From Cannabis sativa (taxonomy: Eukaryota; Streptophyta; Magnoliopsida; Rosales; Cannabaceae), in assembly GCF_029168945.1 (NCBI RefSeq), contig NC_083602.1:71816600-71880599 (forward strand): a stretch of 64,000 nucleotides of DNA. Reading direction: 5' to 3'. How positions within the stretch are numbered: position 1 is the stretch's first letter; the number at the start of each line of letters is the position of its first letter. The notes beneath the pieces are model-generated. The model was given only the letters and a program-made list of their open reading frames with translations, searched no databases and was not told the origin of the DNA. Shown piece after piece: positions 36,435-49,199 of this stretch. Both the position numbers and the translations under genes were made by a program.

Positions 36435-37184
36435 AAGTGTTTTATCAACATTTTCTCTCTTGTAATCATGAGAAAGCAAAAATTCAGTTAGACGCTCATA
36501 CCAAGCACGTGGTGCTTGTTTTAGACCATACAAAGCTTTGTCTAACTTATAGACATGATCAGGAAAGTGAGAATCCTCAAACCCTTTAGGTTGTTCAACA
36601 TACACCTCTTCTTTTAACAGCCCATTCAAAAAAGCGGATTTGACATCCATTTGATACAATTTAATACCAAGAATGCAAGCTATGGAAAGAAGTAACCTGA
36701 TCGATTCCAGTCTAGTTATTGGAGCAAATGTTTCATCAAAATCAATACCCTCAACTTGAGTGTATCATTGGGCAACCAACCTTGCCTTGTTTCGAATGAT
36801 AGTGCCAAACTCATCACTCTTATTTTTGAAGATCCACTTGGTTCCAATGATGTTCACAAACGGTGGTCTTGGAATCATTTTCCAGACTTTGTTTCGAGCA
36901 AACTGATGTAGCTCATCCTGCATAGCAAGAAACCAATCTTCATCCATTAGTGCTTCTTTTACAGATTTTGGTTCTAAAGAAGAAATAAAACATAAGAATT
37001 GAATTATATTAGCATATTTTCTTCTTGTAACCATACTCTCATCCAAGTTTCCAAGGATGAGATCTGAATGATGATTCTTTTTAACCCTGGAGGATGGTTC
37101 CCTCTGTATTGGATCAGTGATTGAATTTAAAGGATACTCGGATTCTTTTGTTGTTGGGATTTCTGTAGCAACAGATTCCTGCAC
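36435..37184 (-). pseudogene. element B pol: reverse transcriptase N-terminal part
   Basis: After a linker (NSITDPIQREPSSRVKKNHH) comes the RT start: LEPKSVKEALMDEDWFLAM, the W..I..GTKWIFKNK motif and KARLVAQ, followed by TGA near 36766. The frame resumes with IDFDETFAPITRLESIR, then YQMDVKSAFLNGLL, YVEQPKGFED, KLDKALYGLKQAPRAWYERL and ends in NVDKTL at the solo LTR insertion. One stop and the insertion disable it. Confidence 0.9.
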
Positions 37185-38581
37185 AGTAGCCTCGACAACT
37201 GCTTCTGTAGCTTCGTCAGGTTCCTTTTCCTCAGCAGCAGGCTTTCAAGCAGATCTTCAATCTGTTCTTCTGTAGAAAACTCAGACAAATCTTTTAGATC
37301 ATCAACAACAACATTAGCAGATTCCATAACAGTTTGGGTTCTCATGTTATACACACGATATGCCCTACTATTTGTGGAATATCCTAAGAAAACACCTTCA
37401 TCACTTTTAGCATCAAATTTACCAATGTAATCACGATCTCGTAAAATATAACAAACACATCCAAACACATGAAAGTGACTTACATTTGGTTTCTTACCTT
37501 TCCAGATTTCATATGGTGTTTTGTGAGTACCTGGACGTTAGAATACTTTGTTGATGGTATAGCAAGCAGTGTTAATAGCTTCAGCCCAAAGACGCCTCGT
37601 GAGTTTCTTGCTATTCAACATTACTCTACCCATTTCTGTTAGAGTACGATTCTTTCTTTCAACCACTCCATTTTGTTGAGGAGTTTTAGGAGCAGAAAAT
37701 TTATGAGAAATACCGTTAGCTTTACAAAATTCATCATATATGGTATTTTCAAATTCCTTACCATGATCACTCCTAATCCTAACAATTTTACCAATGTTAC
37801 AATCTTTTTCAACTCTTAATTTCAAACACAAAGATTGGAAAGCTTCAAAAGTATCAGATTTTTCTCTCAAAAAATCCACCCATGAAAATCGAGAAAAATC
37901 ATCAACACAAACAAAAATATACCTCTTACCATTCAAGCTTTCTACCTGGATTGGACCCATTAAGTCCATGTGCAAGAGTTCGAGAACTCTAGAAGTATTC
38001 ACATCTGAGACACTCTTGTGAGAAATTTTCAGTTGCTTACCTAACTGGCATGGTCCACATTTTACCAATGACTCTTTACCTAATTTAGGTAATCCTCGAA
38101 CAATCCCTTTAACAGAAATTTTTTTCAGATTTTTAAAATGGATATGACCAAGTTTTTCATGCCATAGATCAGTAACATTTTCAATGACAGAATGACAAGT
38201 AGCATACGTAGTGAGAATATAACAATTATCACTAGATCTCAGCCCTTGTAAGACAATTTCATCAAGAATATTATATACATAGCAATGATTGCTATCAAAG
38301 CTCACAGTATAACCCTGATCACAAATCTGACTAATGCTAAGTAGATTAGCTTTTAGTCCTTCAACCAACATGACATTCTTTAGTTTAGGAAGCCCTTCGA
38401 ACTTGAGAGTTCCCATTCCTATGACTTTTCCAGTAAGACCGTTACCAAATGTAACTTCTCCACAGTGCATTGGTCTTATGTTCACAAGAAATTCTTTTTC
38501 ACCTGTCATGTGTCTAGAACAACCACTATCAAAATACCACATGTTAGAAGCAGCAGTTTTAAAACAAGTAGAACCTACCAA
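37127..38581 (-). pseudogene. element B pol: protease, Gag-pre-integrase and integrase
   Basis: Protease active site FDSGCSRHMT is near residue 18 of the 38581 frame. Gag-pre-integrase LWHEKLGHIHFKNLKKIS with CGPCQLGK follows. The integrase core shows the first Asp in ELLHMDLMGPIQ, the second in RIRSDHGKEFEN and the Glu in PKTPQQNGVVERKNRTL. A TAA at 37540-37538 stops the frame; the integrase tail continues at 37468 with VFGCVCYILRDRDYIGKFDAK and EGVFLGYSTNSRAYRVYN. A frameshift near 37240-37250 precedes the RT linker. It would cleave the polyprotein and join cDNA to the genome. Confidence 0.9.
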
Positions 38582-39234
38582 GCATTTGTTTTTGACAACC
38601 CTTTTTTTTTTCTTTGTAAAACATGTTTATTTCCAAGATAATTAGATTTAAACATGTTTTGCATGGTTATGCACTTAGGTCGAATGTGACCTTTTATTCC
38701 ACAAAAATGGCAAATAGGAATGAAACGTCTTCCAATCCCTTTGAAATTGTCAAACTTACCGTGCCGCTTCTTTTCTGTAACAGCAAAGTGCTTTGCTGTA
38801 GAGACAGAAACCTGCGAGGTAGAAACAGTTCTTCCAGAAACAAAACTATTAGATTTAACAAAAGTGGTATTAGAATTAGGTTGATTTGGAACATAACCCA
38901 TCCCCGCATGATTAGTTTGGCCAGATTTTTGATTTTTTTCAAAGATGGTGGAACCTGGATTTAGCATTTTAACATTCTTTTTAATGTTATCAATTTCCTT
39001 GGTTAAAGAAATAATCTTTGACTCTTTTAAAGACAGTTCAGATTCACAACATTTAAGTTTATCTTCCAACTCATTAATGTTGTTACACAAGACTTTATTA
39101 TCTTTAACCAGGGAGCGATTTTCAGCACATGTTTCCAACCACTTACCAAACATTACCTTGTAAGATTCAGCCATAGAATTCTCATCAATTTCTGACTCAT
39201 CTGATTCGGATCTAGATTCTTCCTTGTTGTCATC
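38575..39234 (-). pseudogene. element B gag, C-terminal part
   Basis: Continues the gag reading across the 39235-43115 insertion: an acidic ESRSESDESE stretch, a coiled-coil-like segment ENRSLVKDNKVLCNNINELE onward, and a zinc knuckle CHFCGIKGHIRPKC (CX2CX4HX4C), ending 7 bp into the protease frame. A short overlap with the next frame at 38575-38581 suggests either a frameshift lesion or a gag-pol frame change; a T-run at about 38604-38613 lies just inside. Confidence 0.85.
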
Positions 39235-42200
39235 TGTAACGCCCCGATTTCCCGAGACGTCACACTAGCTAGTCCATTTAAAACCATTTAAGATAAAGAC
39301 AATAAAAGACTTCCTTAATGAAAAATAACTAAGCATGAGATCTCATTATTTTTAAAACAAAACATTTATTTATTCATAACCTTAAAATACAAAGCTTTAC
39401 AAAAACTATTTGAATCATAATCTTTAATGAAATATTTTTAAACCAAAACATCGTGACAATCCCCTAACATGAAATCCATGCCTCGAGCTCACCACCCTCA
39501 CTGTATAGTTTTCCTTTACCTGCACACAGAGTACTCGTGAGCTAACGCCCAGTAAGAAGAGCTATGTAGGACATAACCCCCCCAACCAGATAACATAGTC
39601 ATAAGTATAACAATATCAGAAGATCAAATCAATTCATACCATACTTGCATACATATAATGACATGTCATATCACACATTATTCTCACATACAATACAACA
39701 TCATATCACAGTGTAATCTTAATGCATGCTATACTCACACAAATAACACATAGTATCTTATCGCACATTGTCCTCACATACGATAATCTACTCCCACTCA
39801 TGTTGATCAGACATTAAGTGTAACTTGCCCTGCCTTGTGCTGTTCTCACACTCGGCATCCAATAGGGCAATCCCTTGTCACAAGTTGTACTCACCCATGA
39901 TAGGATAACCTGCAAGTAAACTCATACAAGCAGCCAAAAATATATCTTGTAGTGCTATGCTCACACCAGCAGCAGAATACCTATCCTATACGTGCTATCC
40001 TCACACAAACAGTCAAAAGCCTTATCACTATCACACACTAATAACATTAGCATAAAACAATAATCTACCATAAAACATGTAAATACAAACCCATAATACA
40101 GTTGTATGTTTCAACATACACCCTGTGCACAGATGTCCACTCTTCTTACCTCAGTTGTTAAGAACACCTTCTTGCTACTCCAAGCACCTCAATGAATTTT
40201 CTTGTTGAGGACAAGATCCTCAAATCCCACTGCTTAAGACTTGTTATCTCGTCACTACTACCTATAACAACACATGGTTCAAGGCCCTAACATTAAAATT
40301 CGTACTCTTACAGTACAGCAGAAAGATCACTATTTTTGACCAACAACTATACTAATTCAAAGAAAGCTGTCTTCATAAAAATTATAGGAAATTTCATTAT
40401 CTTTCCAATGATATAAAGATCACTAAAAATGGATTAAAATGGAGGGAGTTATGATTGTTTTACTGAAACTATTTCTGAGAAGAAATATGGAGTAACGAAT
40501 TACACAACTTAGAAAAAATACAAACTTTTGACATTGAATGGTTCAGAACTAGAAGATAACATCTTCATCAAAGTTTTAGGAAATTAAATTACCTTTCCAA
40601 TGATACCAAAATCTTTGAAATTGGAATTATATTCAAAGAGATATTACAATTTTACCAAAACAGTTTTGCAAGAACAAGATTCTAGAAACGAATCACATGA
40701 TATTGAAAAAAAACTAACTTTTTGACATAGTATGACTTCGAATTAACAAACACTTTCTTCATAAAACTTATGGGAAATTGCATAAGCTTTAAAACAACAT
40801 ATAGATCATTAAAATGGATGAGAATTGAGAGAGTTATTGTATTTTAAGTGAAAGTACTTTTTTCAGGAAATATAAAGAAAACAAATTACAACCATAGCAG
40901 AAAGATGATAATTTTTGACTTAGAAGAACACCGAATTGGTTATTCCTTTATCGATAAAAATTTTAGATCATCGAATAAGCTTTCCAACGATACAAAAATT
41001 TCTAAAAACGGATCAATATCAAGAGAGATATCATCACTTTACTGAAACTTGTTTTTTTCTGAAAACGAAAAATATAATAGGTCTGAACCTTAGATAACAT
41101 TTAGCATTATTGAGCAAGAAAATATTTCATACCTCTTCACAACTTTCTATTTGATGTCTCAAGCTCGGAAGCCTTGATTATAAATCCAAAACTTTAAGAA
41201 TGAAGGTAGAAAAATAAGAAGAAGTGTGGAAGGTTTGAGAGGAGCAACAATGAAGAAGAATGAAGCTCTGACTAATTGGTTTGGAAAGGAAAACTAAAAC
41301 TATGATAGTTTAGGGTTTGATAAAAAATATGCACTGAGTATGAGATACCATATTCTGATATGTTTAGGTTAACTAAAAATAATAATATATAATAAAATGC
41401 TAAAATATTATTAAATCAACAAATATCTAATTTTTAAATTTAAAAATAAGCCCTCTATCTCGTAACTTTAGGCTCAGTTTTTACCTAGAAAACTTCCGAA
41501 TTATGATATAACTATTTCTACAAAATTTATAGATCTTTGAATTATCTTTCCAACGCCACTAGAATTACCTCAATCGGAGCTCTAAAACTCTAGATATGAT
41601 CATTTTACTAAAACAGTTTTTAATCCTGCGAATTTATCCAAACCTACGAATTTTTTTAACATAAATTCCATTAATCCTCCTTGTCTACCATATGGACCCA
41701 ACAAATATGTAGTTAACTTTTATCTTATTTGTCAAACTACAACACATATAACATATATAGCCTAATTTAAATATTGTTATTCCTTTATACATTACTTAAA
41801 TAACAAAACATACTCCATCACAATAACTTATATATACGTGCTTTAAATACATAAATTTTGCAATAACATGCTCGTAATTTTATAAAAAAAATTCTTCTCT
41901 TATGAACATCCTTATATGCCACTTGAGAACACATTATACAATACAAAAATAACAAACAACAAGGAGTAGGGTAGAAGAACTTATGCAAACTTCTCTTTAA
42001 TTGTTCCCATTCTTTCATTGAATGTTAATTTTTCTTTAACTTAATTTCCTCCATAAAGCTACAATTCCGTTATTATATTTTCGTAGCATAATTATTAAGA
42101 ATGTTGCCCTAGACATAATGATCCAATATATCATCAACAAACCGATGTCATTCAACAGACCATATGTCTTCTATAAATTACATAAACTACATGTAAGCTA

Positions 42201-43115
42201 AAGATCGTTTAAGGTCTTCTTACACATGCGAGATACCCAACATATAGGCTTAGAAGCACACAAGTTAACATACTCTCAGGAATGAGCTATATGCATATCA
42301 CTATAAAAGAAACATTTACTAATCCATCAAACTTATGAAATAGGCATAAAATTTACTATCAAAATCACTCTTTCTAAGAATAACTCGAGAACAAAATCGC
42401 TTAATCCAATTCTCATATACATTTTTCTTTTACTCACTTAATCATATACCATTAGTAACACCCCCGCTTCAAGCCTCTATTGGGCCCTTACACCTACAGA
42501 ATGAATGACTCTTATACACGAGTACGCTACTCTGGCTACTGGTAGTACCAATCAATCAATTTAAGCCCTCTTCAACTGTGTAGTCCCATACCTACACAGC
42601 CTCAGAATCATCACACTTGACCTTCCCCAAGCGGTGTGGGATTGCACAGCTTACCCGGTATATTCCCTTACGAATCACGGGACTACTTACTGTCACAATC
42701 TGTTCTTCTATTATAACCTTAATGATTAGATTTCACCCTTAACCAAAATTCAACTTAATTATTTCTAATAAAAGAGTAGAGCTTAAAATTATCTATCCAT
42801 TAACACTTAAAAAAAAATCAAACTTAAGAACGTACCAATAGGTATATATGTCTAATTTATTAAACCTGAAACATACACTCTCATTAGAAATACTAATATA
42901 ACAACTAAATTCCTTTTTTTTTCCCTAACATACTCTATTCCAATCTGCTTATAACACAATTTCTTTTCAAAAATACTCTTCTTATACTCTATCAATACTA
43001 TTCTAAGCAATTATCTCTATTCATTATTAGTAGAAATAAATAAAATACTTATTCTCATACAAATTGCATAACAAATAAAATTTAAAATATATGTATATTT
43101 TTATCGGGTATTACA
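39235..43115 (-). mobile_element. gypsy solo LTR (3.9 kb) in B's gag
   Basis: Plus-strand ends TGTAACGCCCC and GGGTATTACA with TSD TCATC (39230-39234 and 43116-43120). Its termini match the gypsy type at 18413-21304 but the body differs. No primer site, PPT or pol is present, so it is a solo LTR of unusual length. It carries an array of four ~193-bp repeats. Confidence 0.9.
40310..41075 (-). repeat. four ~193-bp imperfect tandem repeats in the gypsy solo LTR
   Basis: Equivalent points (AGGAAATTTC, AGGAAATTAAATT, GGGAAATTGCAT, AGATCATCGAAT) fall at 40386, 40578, 40772 and 40964, spacing 192-194 bp. Units share ATTTTTGAC or TTTTTGACAT, then CTTTCCAA(T/C)GATA or a relic and TTTACTGAAAC. Part of a fifth occurs near 41530-41610. 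Confidence 0.8.
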
Positions 43116-43120
43116 TCATC

Positions 43121-44214
43121 GATCAGGATATTATTCAAGCAAATGCTTTTTTCTTTTTCTTGCAAATTTCTTGACAAAACACTTGTTAGAACAACCTTTT
43201 CTTTTTCATCCTCACTACTCTCAGAATCATCACTCCAAGTAACATTTAATCCCTTTTTATTTTTCTTTAAGGTATTAGCACATTTGGATTGAGTGTGACT
43301 GAAACCTTCACATTCTCTGCATTTAATACCTTTTTTATTGCTAGATGAAAAAGGTTAGAGGGAATATTACCAGAAATGTGACCTTTTGGGCTTTTTGAAA
43401 AGTTCTTTTTATTTCCAGCAGATTTCATGAATTTTTGAAAAAAAATTTCCAACAGAACCATTACATCATTATTTTCATCATCAGAAATAATATTTTCAGA
43501 AGCATTAAAGGCAATACCTTTACTTTTCTCATTCGAGAGACTTTGCTTACTCTTTTTCTTGATCTGTTGATTCAACTCAAAAGTTCTTAAAGACACCATG
43601 AGTTCCTCAACCTTCATTTCGTCAAAGTCTTTTGCCTCTTCCATTGCAAGCAATTTTGTGTCAAACCTGTCAGGAAGAACTCGAACAATCTTTCGAACCA
43701 AGACAGATTCATCTAATTTTTCTCCCAAGGCAAAAAACTCATTAGAAATATCAGATAATCTTTCATAAAAATCATTTAAAGTTTCAGTTTCTGACATTCT
43801 CAATTCATCAAATCTAGTTTGCAACATGGTAAATCGTGATCTCTTTACATCAGCAGTACCTTCAAATTGAATTTGAAGGATTTCCCATGCTTCCTTTACA
43901 GATTCACAAGATGAGATTAATTTAATAAAGCCTTCACCAACACCATTAAAAATAGCATGTAAAGCCTTATTATTATAACCAGACAATTTTTCATCTTCAG
44001 TGGTCCAACTGAGTTCAGATTTTACCTGAGTATTACCTTTTTCATCATTTTCAGTAGGTTGAGACCAGCCTGTAAGAATAGCTCTCCATGCCTTCTCATC
44101 TTGCAATTTGATGAATGCTCTCATCTTGACCTTCCAATAAGGATAATTCGACTCATTAATTAGAGGAGGTCGAGAGATAGAACTTCCTTTTGCAAACAAA
44201 GACATCTCACACAA
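43121..44214 (-). pseudogene. element B gag, N-terminal part
   Basis: From ATG at 44214 or the next Met (44205, MSLFAKGSS). SRPPLINESNYPYWKVKMRA is the classic start of copia UBN2-type gag, followed by EAWEILQIQFEGTADVK, TMLQTRFDELRMSETETLND and VRKIVRVLPDRFDTKLLAME. The zinc knuckle CRECEGFSHTQSKC is in a different frame, so one base was lost or gained in the T-run near 43328-43336. It assembles the cytoplasmic particle. The C-terminal half lies across the solo LTR. Confidence 0.9.
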
Positions 44215-44264
44215 AACAAGTTAAACGGCATAACCTCAAGATCTCACTAAGAATTTAGTGACTT

Positions 44265-44276
44265 GCTCTGATACCA
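44265..44276 (-). promoter_or_regulatory. primer binding site of element B
   Basis: The minus strand reads TGGTATCAGAGC, complementary to the 3' end of plant initiator-Met tRNA, two bases inside the LTR end at 44279. It fixes the orientation and makes 44279-58379 a 5' LTR. Confidence 0.95.
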
Positions 44277-45611
44277 ATTGAAATTCCGTATTTTAATATT
44301 CCTAGTTTGATTATTTAATTAAGTGATTAATTAAATGCGGAATAATGAAACTGTTGGAAATTATTTTACCAGGATCTTAGATCTACTCACAAGTATGTTG
44401 ATTAACACCCTAAATATGAACTTTCTAAAACGATGAAATAAACACATATAAAGTTTAGGAAACCTTACATTGGGTGGAGCGGAATATAATGACTCCTTCC
44501 GTTCAGATACCTAGCCCTTGATTCCTTTCTGTAGCAGAGCATTATCAATATCTGAACATGGATCTCTTTCTCTGAATCTTTGATGCTGAAACTCCTTCTT
44601 GCTGAAAGTCTTTCTTCACGATCTTCCTCACTATGGTTGAGGTATCACTTGCTGTGTGTGGGCACTACTCATACACTAAGAATTTCGAAATTCAAGAGGG
44701 AAGAAAGAGAGAGGGAGTGGTCGGCCAGATAGGGAGAGAGAAGGCTCAGGTTTTTCTTTGAAGGAAAAATAGAAAATTTAAGTGTGTTTTTCTGAAGCCT
44801 TCACTATCTATTTATAGCATTCCACTAGGGTTAGGTTTGAATTATTTGGCATTAAAATAATGAAAATATCAGTTTAAATTCCCTACAAAAGTGGTCGGCC
44901 CTATACAAGTGGATTTGGGACTCACTTTTTACAATTTTGCAGTTTTATCTTTTCTACATCTGATTTTCTCAAAAACGTCAATTTTCTAATTCAACCATTT
45001 AAATGTCAATTCTAACTATTTAATAAATATAAATAATTATTAAATAATATTGTCATTTATTATATTTATTAATTGAACCATACAAAGTATCATAATTAAC
45101 AAATATGGCCCTAAAACTCTTTCTTAACAATTTCGCCCTTACTTAGTGAAAAATTCACAAATAGACATAGTCTAATTTGAGAATTATAATTGATTAATTA
45201 AAACCAATTATATGAGTCTTACAAGCAATATTATCTCAACTATTGCGGGGACCATGGGTCTATATAACCGAGCTTCCAATAAGTAGATCAAGAATTTATT
45301 ACTAAAATTCACTAACTTATTAATTCTTCGTTGAATCCACGCATAGAACGTAGAATTGCACTCTCAGTATATAGAATGCTCTATATGTTCCACCATATAG
45401 ACACATCATTAGTTATCTATTGTTATAATCCTAATTTGATCAATGATCCTCTATATGAATGATCTACACTGTAAAGGGATTAGATTACCGTTACACCCTA
45501 CAATGTATTTTATCCTTAAAACACTTAACCCCGTATAAATGATATTTCAGCTAAGTGAAATGAGATCTCCACCATTTATTTCGTTTGGTCAAGCTCGAAG
45601 GAGATCATCCT

Positions 45612-47683
45612 TGTAATGACCGCTCTATTAATGTGGATTAGTAAAGGCAATTAGCACTAATTTTTATCGTTTTAGTATAATTTATGAATTAATTTAATTG
45701 TGGACCCCAATATTTAGAAATAAATATTAGAGTTATAATTTCTCAATTCCGGAGATTTTATTAAACTCTAGGGGTATTATTTAGCTTATATGTGAAATAT
45801 GTTAATTTTGTAATTTTTGCTTGGCGACAACGGAAAATGCGATGGATGGCTAGATTGATCACATGGGTAAGTTTAGAACTCTATTTCATAGTGGGAAATA
45901 TTTTAGAGAAAATAAATTATCGGGATTGAGCGGGATTATGGATTTTGACCATTTTACCCCTAGCTTTAGAAATACCTAAGTTATATCTTTAAGGGCATTT
46001 TAGTCATTTGCTAATAAATGGAATAGGTGGCTGTCCCTTTAGTTGACACCTAGCATATTAAGTTAGAAAGAGTTAAGTTGATTAACTCATTTTCATTTGA
46101 AAATAAAGGAAATTAAAAGAAAAATCAAATCCTCTTGAACTCTCTCTTTCTTGCTTTCGGCTGGGACAAACCAAGGACCAAAACCAGAATTTTCTTCTCT
46201 TTTCTTTGGGATTAAGCAAAGATTCAAAGCAATTTCAAGTGAGGTAAAACCCTAGACCTTTGGTTGTTGTTTTTTTTAAGCTTTTAGTTAGGTTGAATAT
46301 GTGATTCTTGGTGTTTGGAGCTGTTAGGTTTTAAAATGTTTGGGGTTCAAAAACTGGGGTTAGTTTGAGTTAATTTAAGTTCCTAGCAGCTGATATTGTT
46401 GATTGAGTTGAGCTTTGTGCAACCTTGAGCTTTGAATTCAAAGCTTTGGTCTTTAATGGCAAGTTGAGTATTGTTGGTTTAATCTGTGATTTATTGGTTG
46501 GAAATGGATGTTTATGCATTGTATAGGTATACTGGAGAGTTTGGTAAGGTTTGGGATTGAATTGAATTAAGGGGGATGTTTTTTGTGCTCCCAGCACAGA
46601 ACCGGTCGACCGGTTCTGGGGGACCAGTGGCAACCGGTCGACCGGTTGGTGACCCAGAACCGGATTGCCGGTTGGGAACCGGTCTGCCTGTTGGGGGAAA
46701 TTCCAGAACCCTAGTTTTGGCCAATTTTGAGATATTTAGGGTATTACCATGAGGTTTATCGATAGGGAAACTTTTAGTTTCAAGTTTAAGTCCCGGAAAG
46801 TGATTTAGCGAGTCACTCATCTGTATTACTATTATTGTGATTAGGGCGTCCATCTAGCACGTGAATTCCGTTCAGGTCGGCCAGCACACTTGAATTCGAA
46901 AAATAGGTAAGAACTGTGTATAATGTATGATGTGATCATCTGAATGTGTGTATATGTGTTTATATATGCATGCTTGAATTATGTTAAACACTACCAACAC
47001 TTGTATGAATAAGTTATAGAGTGCATTGGTATAGTGATTATTGTGATTGTGAGTACGATACAGTGATACCAACATAAGCATGGAAAATTGCTAAGGTGTG
47101 TGGTACATCACTCAGTGTTACTCAGTGATCGGGATAAACCCTACCAACACTTGTACAGTGAGGTACAATGTGTATGTGGTATAGTGGTTGTACCCTGGTA
47201 TTGAATGTTCATACTCATCTGTTAAGCTCTGTAAATAGGTGTATGGGCGCCTATTTACAGGTCGGAAATTATATGGTATGTTATATGCATTTCTTACTGA
47301 GTCTGTTGACTCACAGTTTCTGCTTCCATGTGTAGGTAAAGGAAAGGCGAAGGCTAAACAAGAATGAACCTGAGCTCGGTTGAGATTGTACATGTCAAGC
47401 GGCGCAACCTGGAGTGTTCGGTCTCGGGACATCTGGGAGTTGTATTTTGAAAGTCGTTGTGCGACCTAGAACTTGTGTATTTTGAATGTATAGTTTGAAA
47501 AGTAAATTTTACAAAGTTTAAAAACGGGATCCCGGAATTTGTAATTATTATATTATATTGCAAAGTTTAATGTTTAAAGCAAAAGTTTTAATTTGACACG
47601 TTTTTCGAGAAATTTTTTTGATTAGCAAAGATTACACAATAATTGAAAAAGCACTGTAGCGTGCCTTAGCATTAGGGCGTTAC
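45612..47683 (+). repeat. 5' LTR of element C
   Basis: TGTAATGACCGCTC to AGGGCGTTACA, 2072 bp. U3 carries a cluster of AACCGGTCGACCGGTT palindromes at 46600-46690. It resembles the 3' LTR closely; a local difference lies near 47398-47425. Confidence 0.95.
46597..46690. repeat. GC-rich palindrome cluster AACCGGTCGACCGGTT in C's LTR
   Basis: Perfect 16-bp copies at 46600-46615 and 46632-46647, then degenerate AACCGGATTGCCGGTT and AACCGGTCTGCCTGTT. The same cluster is at about 55500-55590 in the 3' LTR with point changes. Confidence 0.9.
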
Positions 47684-47687
47684 AATT

Positions 47688-47699
47688 TTGGTATCAGAG
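47688..47699 (+). promoter_or_regulatory. primer binding site of element C
   Basis: TGGTATCAGAGC four bases after the LTR end, preceded by ATTT. Initiator-Met tRNA type. Confidence 0.95.
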
Positions 47700-47971
47700 C
47701 TGCCAGGTTTGTCTACCAAAGCTTGCTATGACATGTACAATCTTCATCAGAGAAAGCTTGGTTCACGGTTCAGTAAGCTTGTACTTGTTTAGTATTTTAA
47801 ATAAATGTGAATGTGAAAGCATGTTAGGAAGCATATTAGATTTTAATTAATTATTTAAAAAAAAAAGAAAAAAAGAAGTGTGTTGCCTTTTAAGTATTTA
47901 AAGAGCGGAGTTAAGTTTTGATCGCTGTCTAACCTGCTTGGCTTATGGATTCGCAAGCTAAGTCCTATTAA

Positions 47972-49136
47972 ATGGACGCCCCGCGAAATACAAGAAGTCA
48001 GGGTGGCATGGTTGAGACCGGAGGCGGTCAGAGGAATCCTCAAAATCCTCGTGGTCGCGGCCGTGACCATGGCAGAGCTCAGGGTGGTCGCCCTGTAAAT
48101 CCACCTCAAGCTCCTCCTGATTAGGAGCAAAGATTTGCTGAGATGCAAGATAGAATCCGCCAGCAAGATGAAGAGATTCAAAGGTTGAGGCAGCAGGGTC
48201 CTCCTGCCGTGCCTCCTCAAGTGGTTCAGGCCGTTGCAGTTCCTGCGGTGCCAGCAGAACAACCTGTTGTTGGCAACCGTATGGAGTCGTTGTATGAAAG
48301 ATTCCAGAAACAGGCACCTCCAGTGTTTCTGGGAGGCCCTGATGTGATGAAGGCCGAGCAGTGGCTTTCAGTGATTGAACGCATCCTTAATTTTATGGGA
48401 GTGGTTGGAAATGACCGGGTGACCTGCGCCACTTTCCAATTTCAGGAGGATGCTCTCGTGTGGTAGGAGTTGATAACCCTCACTCGAGACGTCACGCTGA
48501 TGACCTGGGAAGAATTTAAGGAGTTATTTAACTCCAAGTATTATAATGAAGCAGTCCGCAGTGCAAAGCGGAAAGAGTTCACTGATCTAGTTCAAACCGA
48601 GGGAATGTCGGTTACTGAATACACGACAAAGTTTGACCGTTTGGAAAAGTTGGCAGCGGGAATTGTGCCAACCGATTTTAGCAAGAAAGAAAAATATTTA
48701 GCGGGTTTGAGTGCAAAGATTCGGCATGATCTGGTTATTACTACTACTGAAGCAACTACGTATGCGGAGATGGTTGAAAAGGCTTTGAGAGCCGAGGGGG
48801 CAGTGAAATTCCTTCAGGAGCCCCGGGTGATTCCGAGTGTTGGTGGAACCCCCACTGTTCCTACTCCTGTTTATGGTAGGGATGGTGGTGACTCCACCGC
48901 TGAGCAGAAAAGAAAAATTGTTCCGGCTTCTGGTGGTTCGGGGCAAAGTAAGCGGTTCCGTGGGAACCAAGGCAGAGGTGGGCGCCAGGGTTATTCTTAC
49001 CCTGAGTGTCCACGGTGCAAGAAACATCATCCGGGAGAGTGTAACCGGAAGACATGCTTTCTGTGTGGCATGGTGGGGCATTTCAAGAAAGATTGCCCCC
49101 AGGCAAAGAAAGAGGAGCCGAAAGCTGAGGTGAAAC
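47972..49136 (+). pseudogene. element C gag
   Basis: From ATG at 47972: a Gly/Arg/Gln-rich N-terminus, a helix RIRQQDEEIQRLRQQ, then the gypsy gag core (FQKQAPPVFLGGPDVMKAEQ, WEEFKELFNSKYYNEAVRSA, EYTTKFDRLEKLA). A Cys/His pair CPRCKKHHPGEC precedes the zinc knuckle CFLCGMVGHFKKDC (49055-49096). In-frame TAG codons at 48122 and 48464 break it; the second sits at a Trp-like position and both fit single C/G-to-T/A changes. The product would package the RNA. Confidence 0.9.
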
Positions 49137-49199
49137 CGGTTCCTGCTCGTGTGTTTGCCATTACCCAAGCTGATGCTGCAGCCAGTCCTTCTGTTGTGA

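Noticed and set aside
44265..44276. tRNA-like strings at 44265, 47688 and 61349
   Set aside because: They are 12-base primer sites complementary to a tRNA 3' end; no cloverleaf surrounds them.
46370..47563. Several minus-strand frames in element C's LTRs, repeated at 55273-56470
   Set aside because: They are antisense to the LTR, have no domain and are duplicated only because the LTR is.
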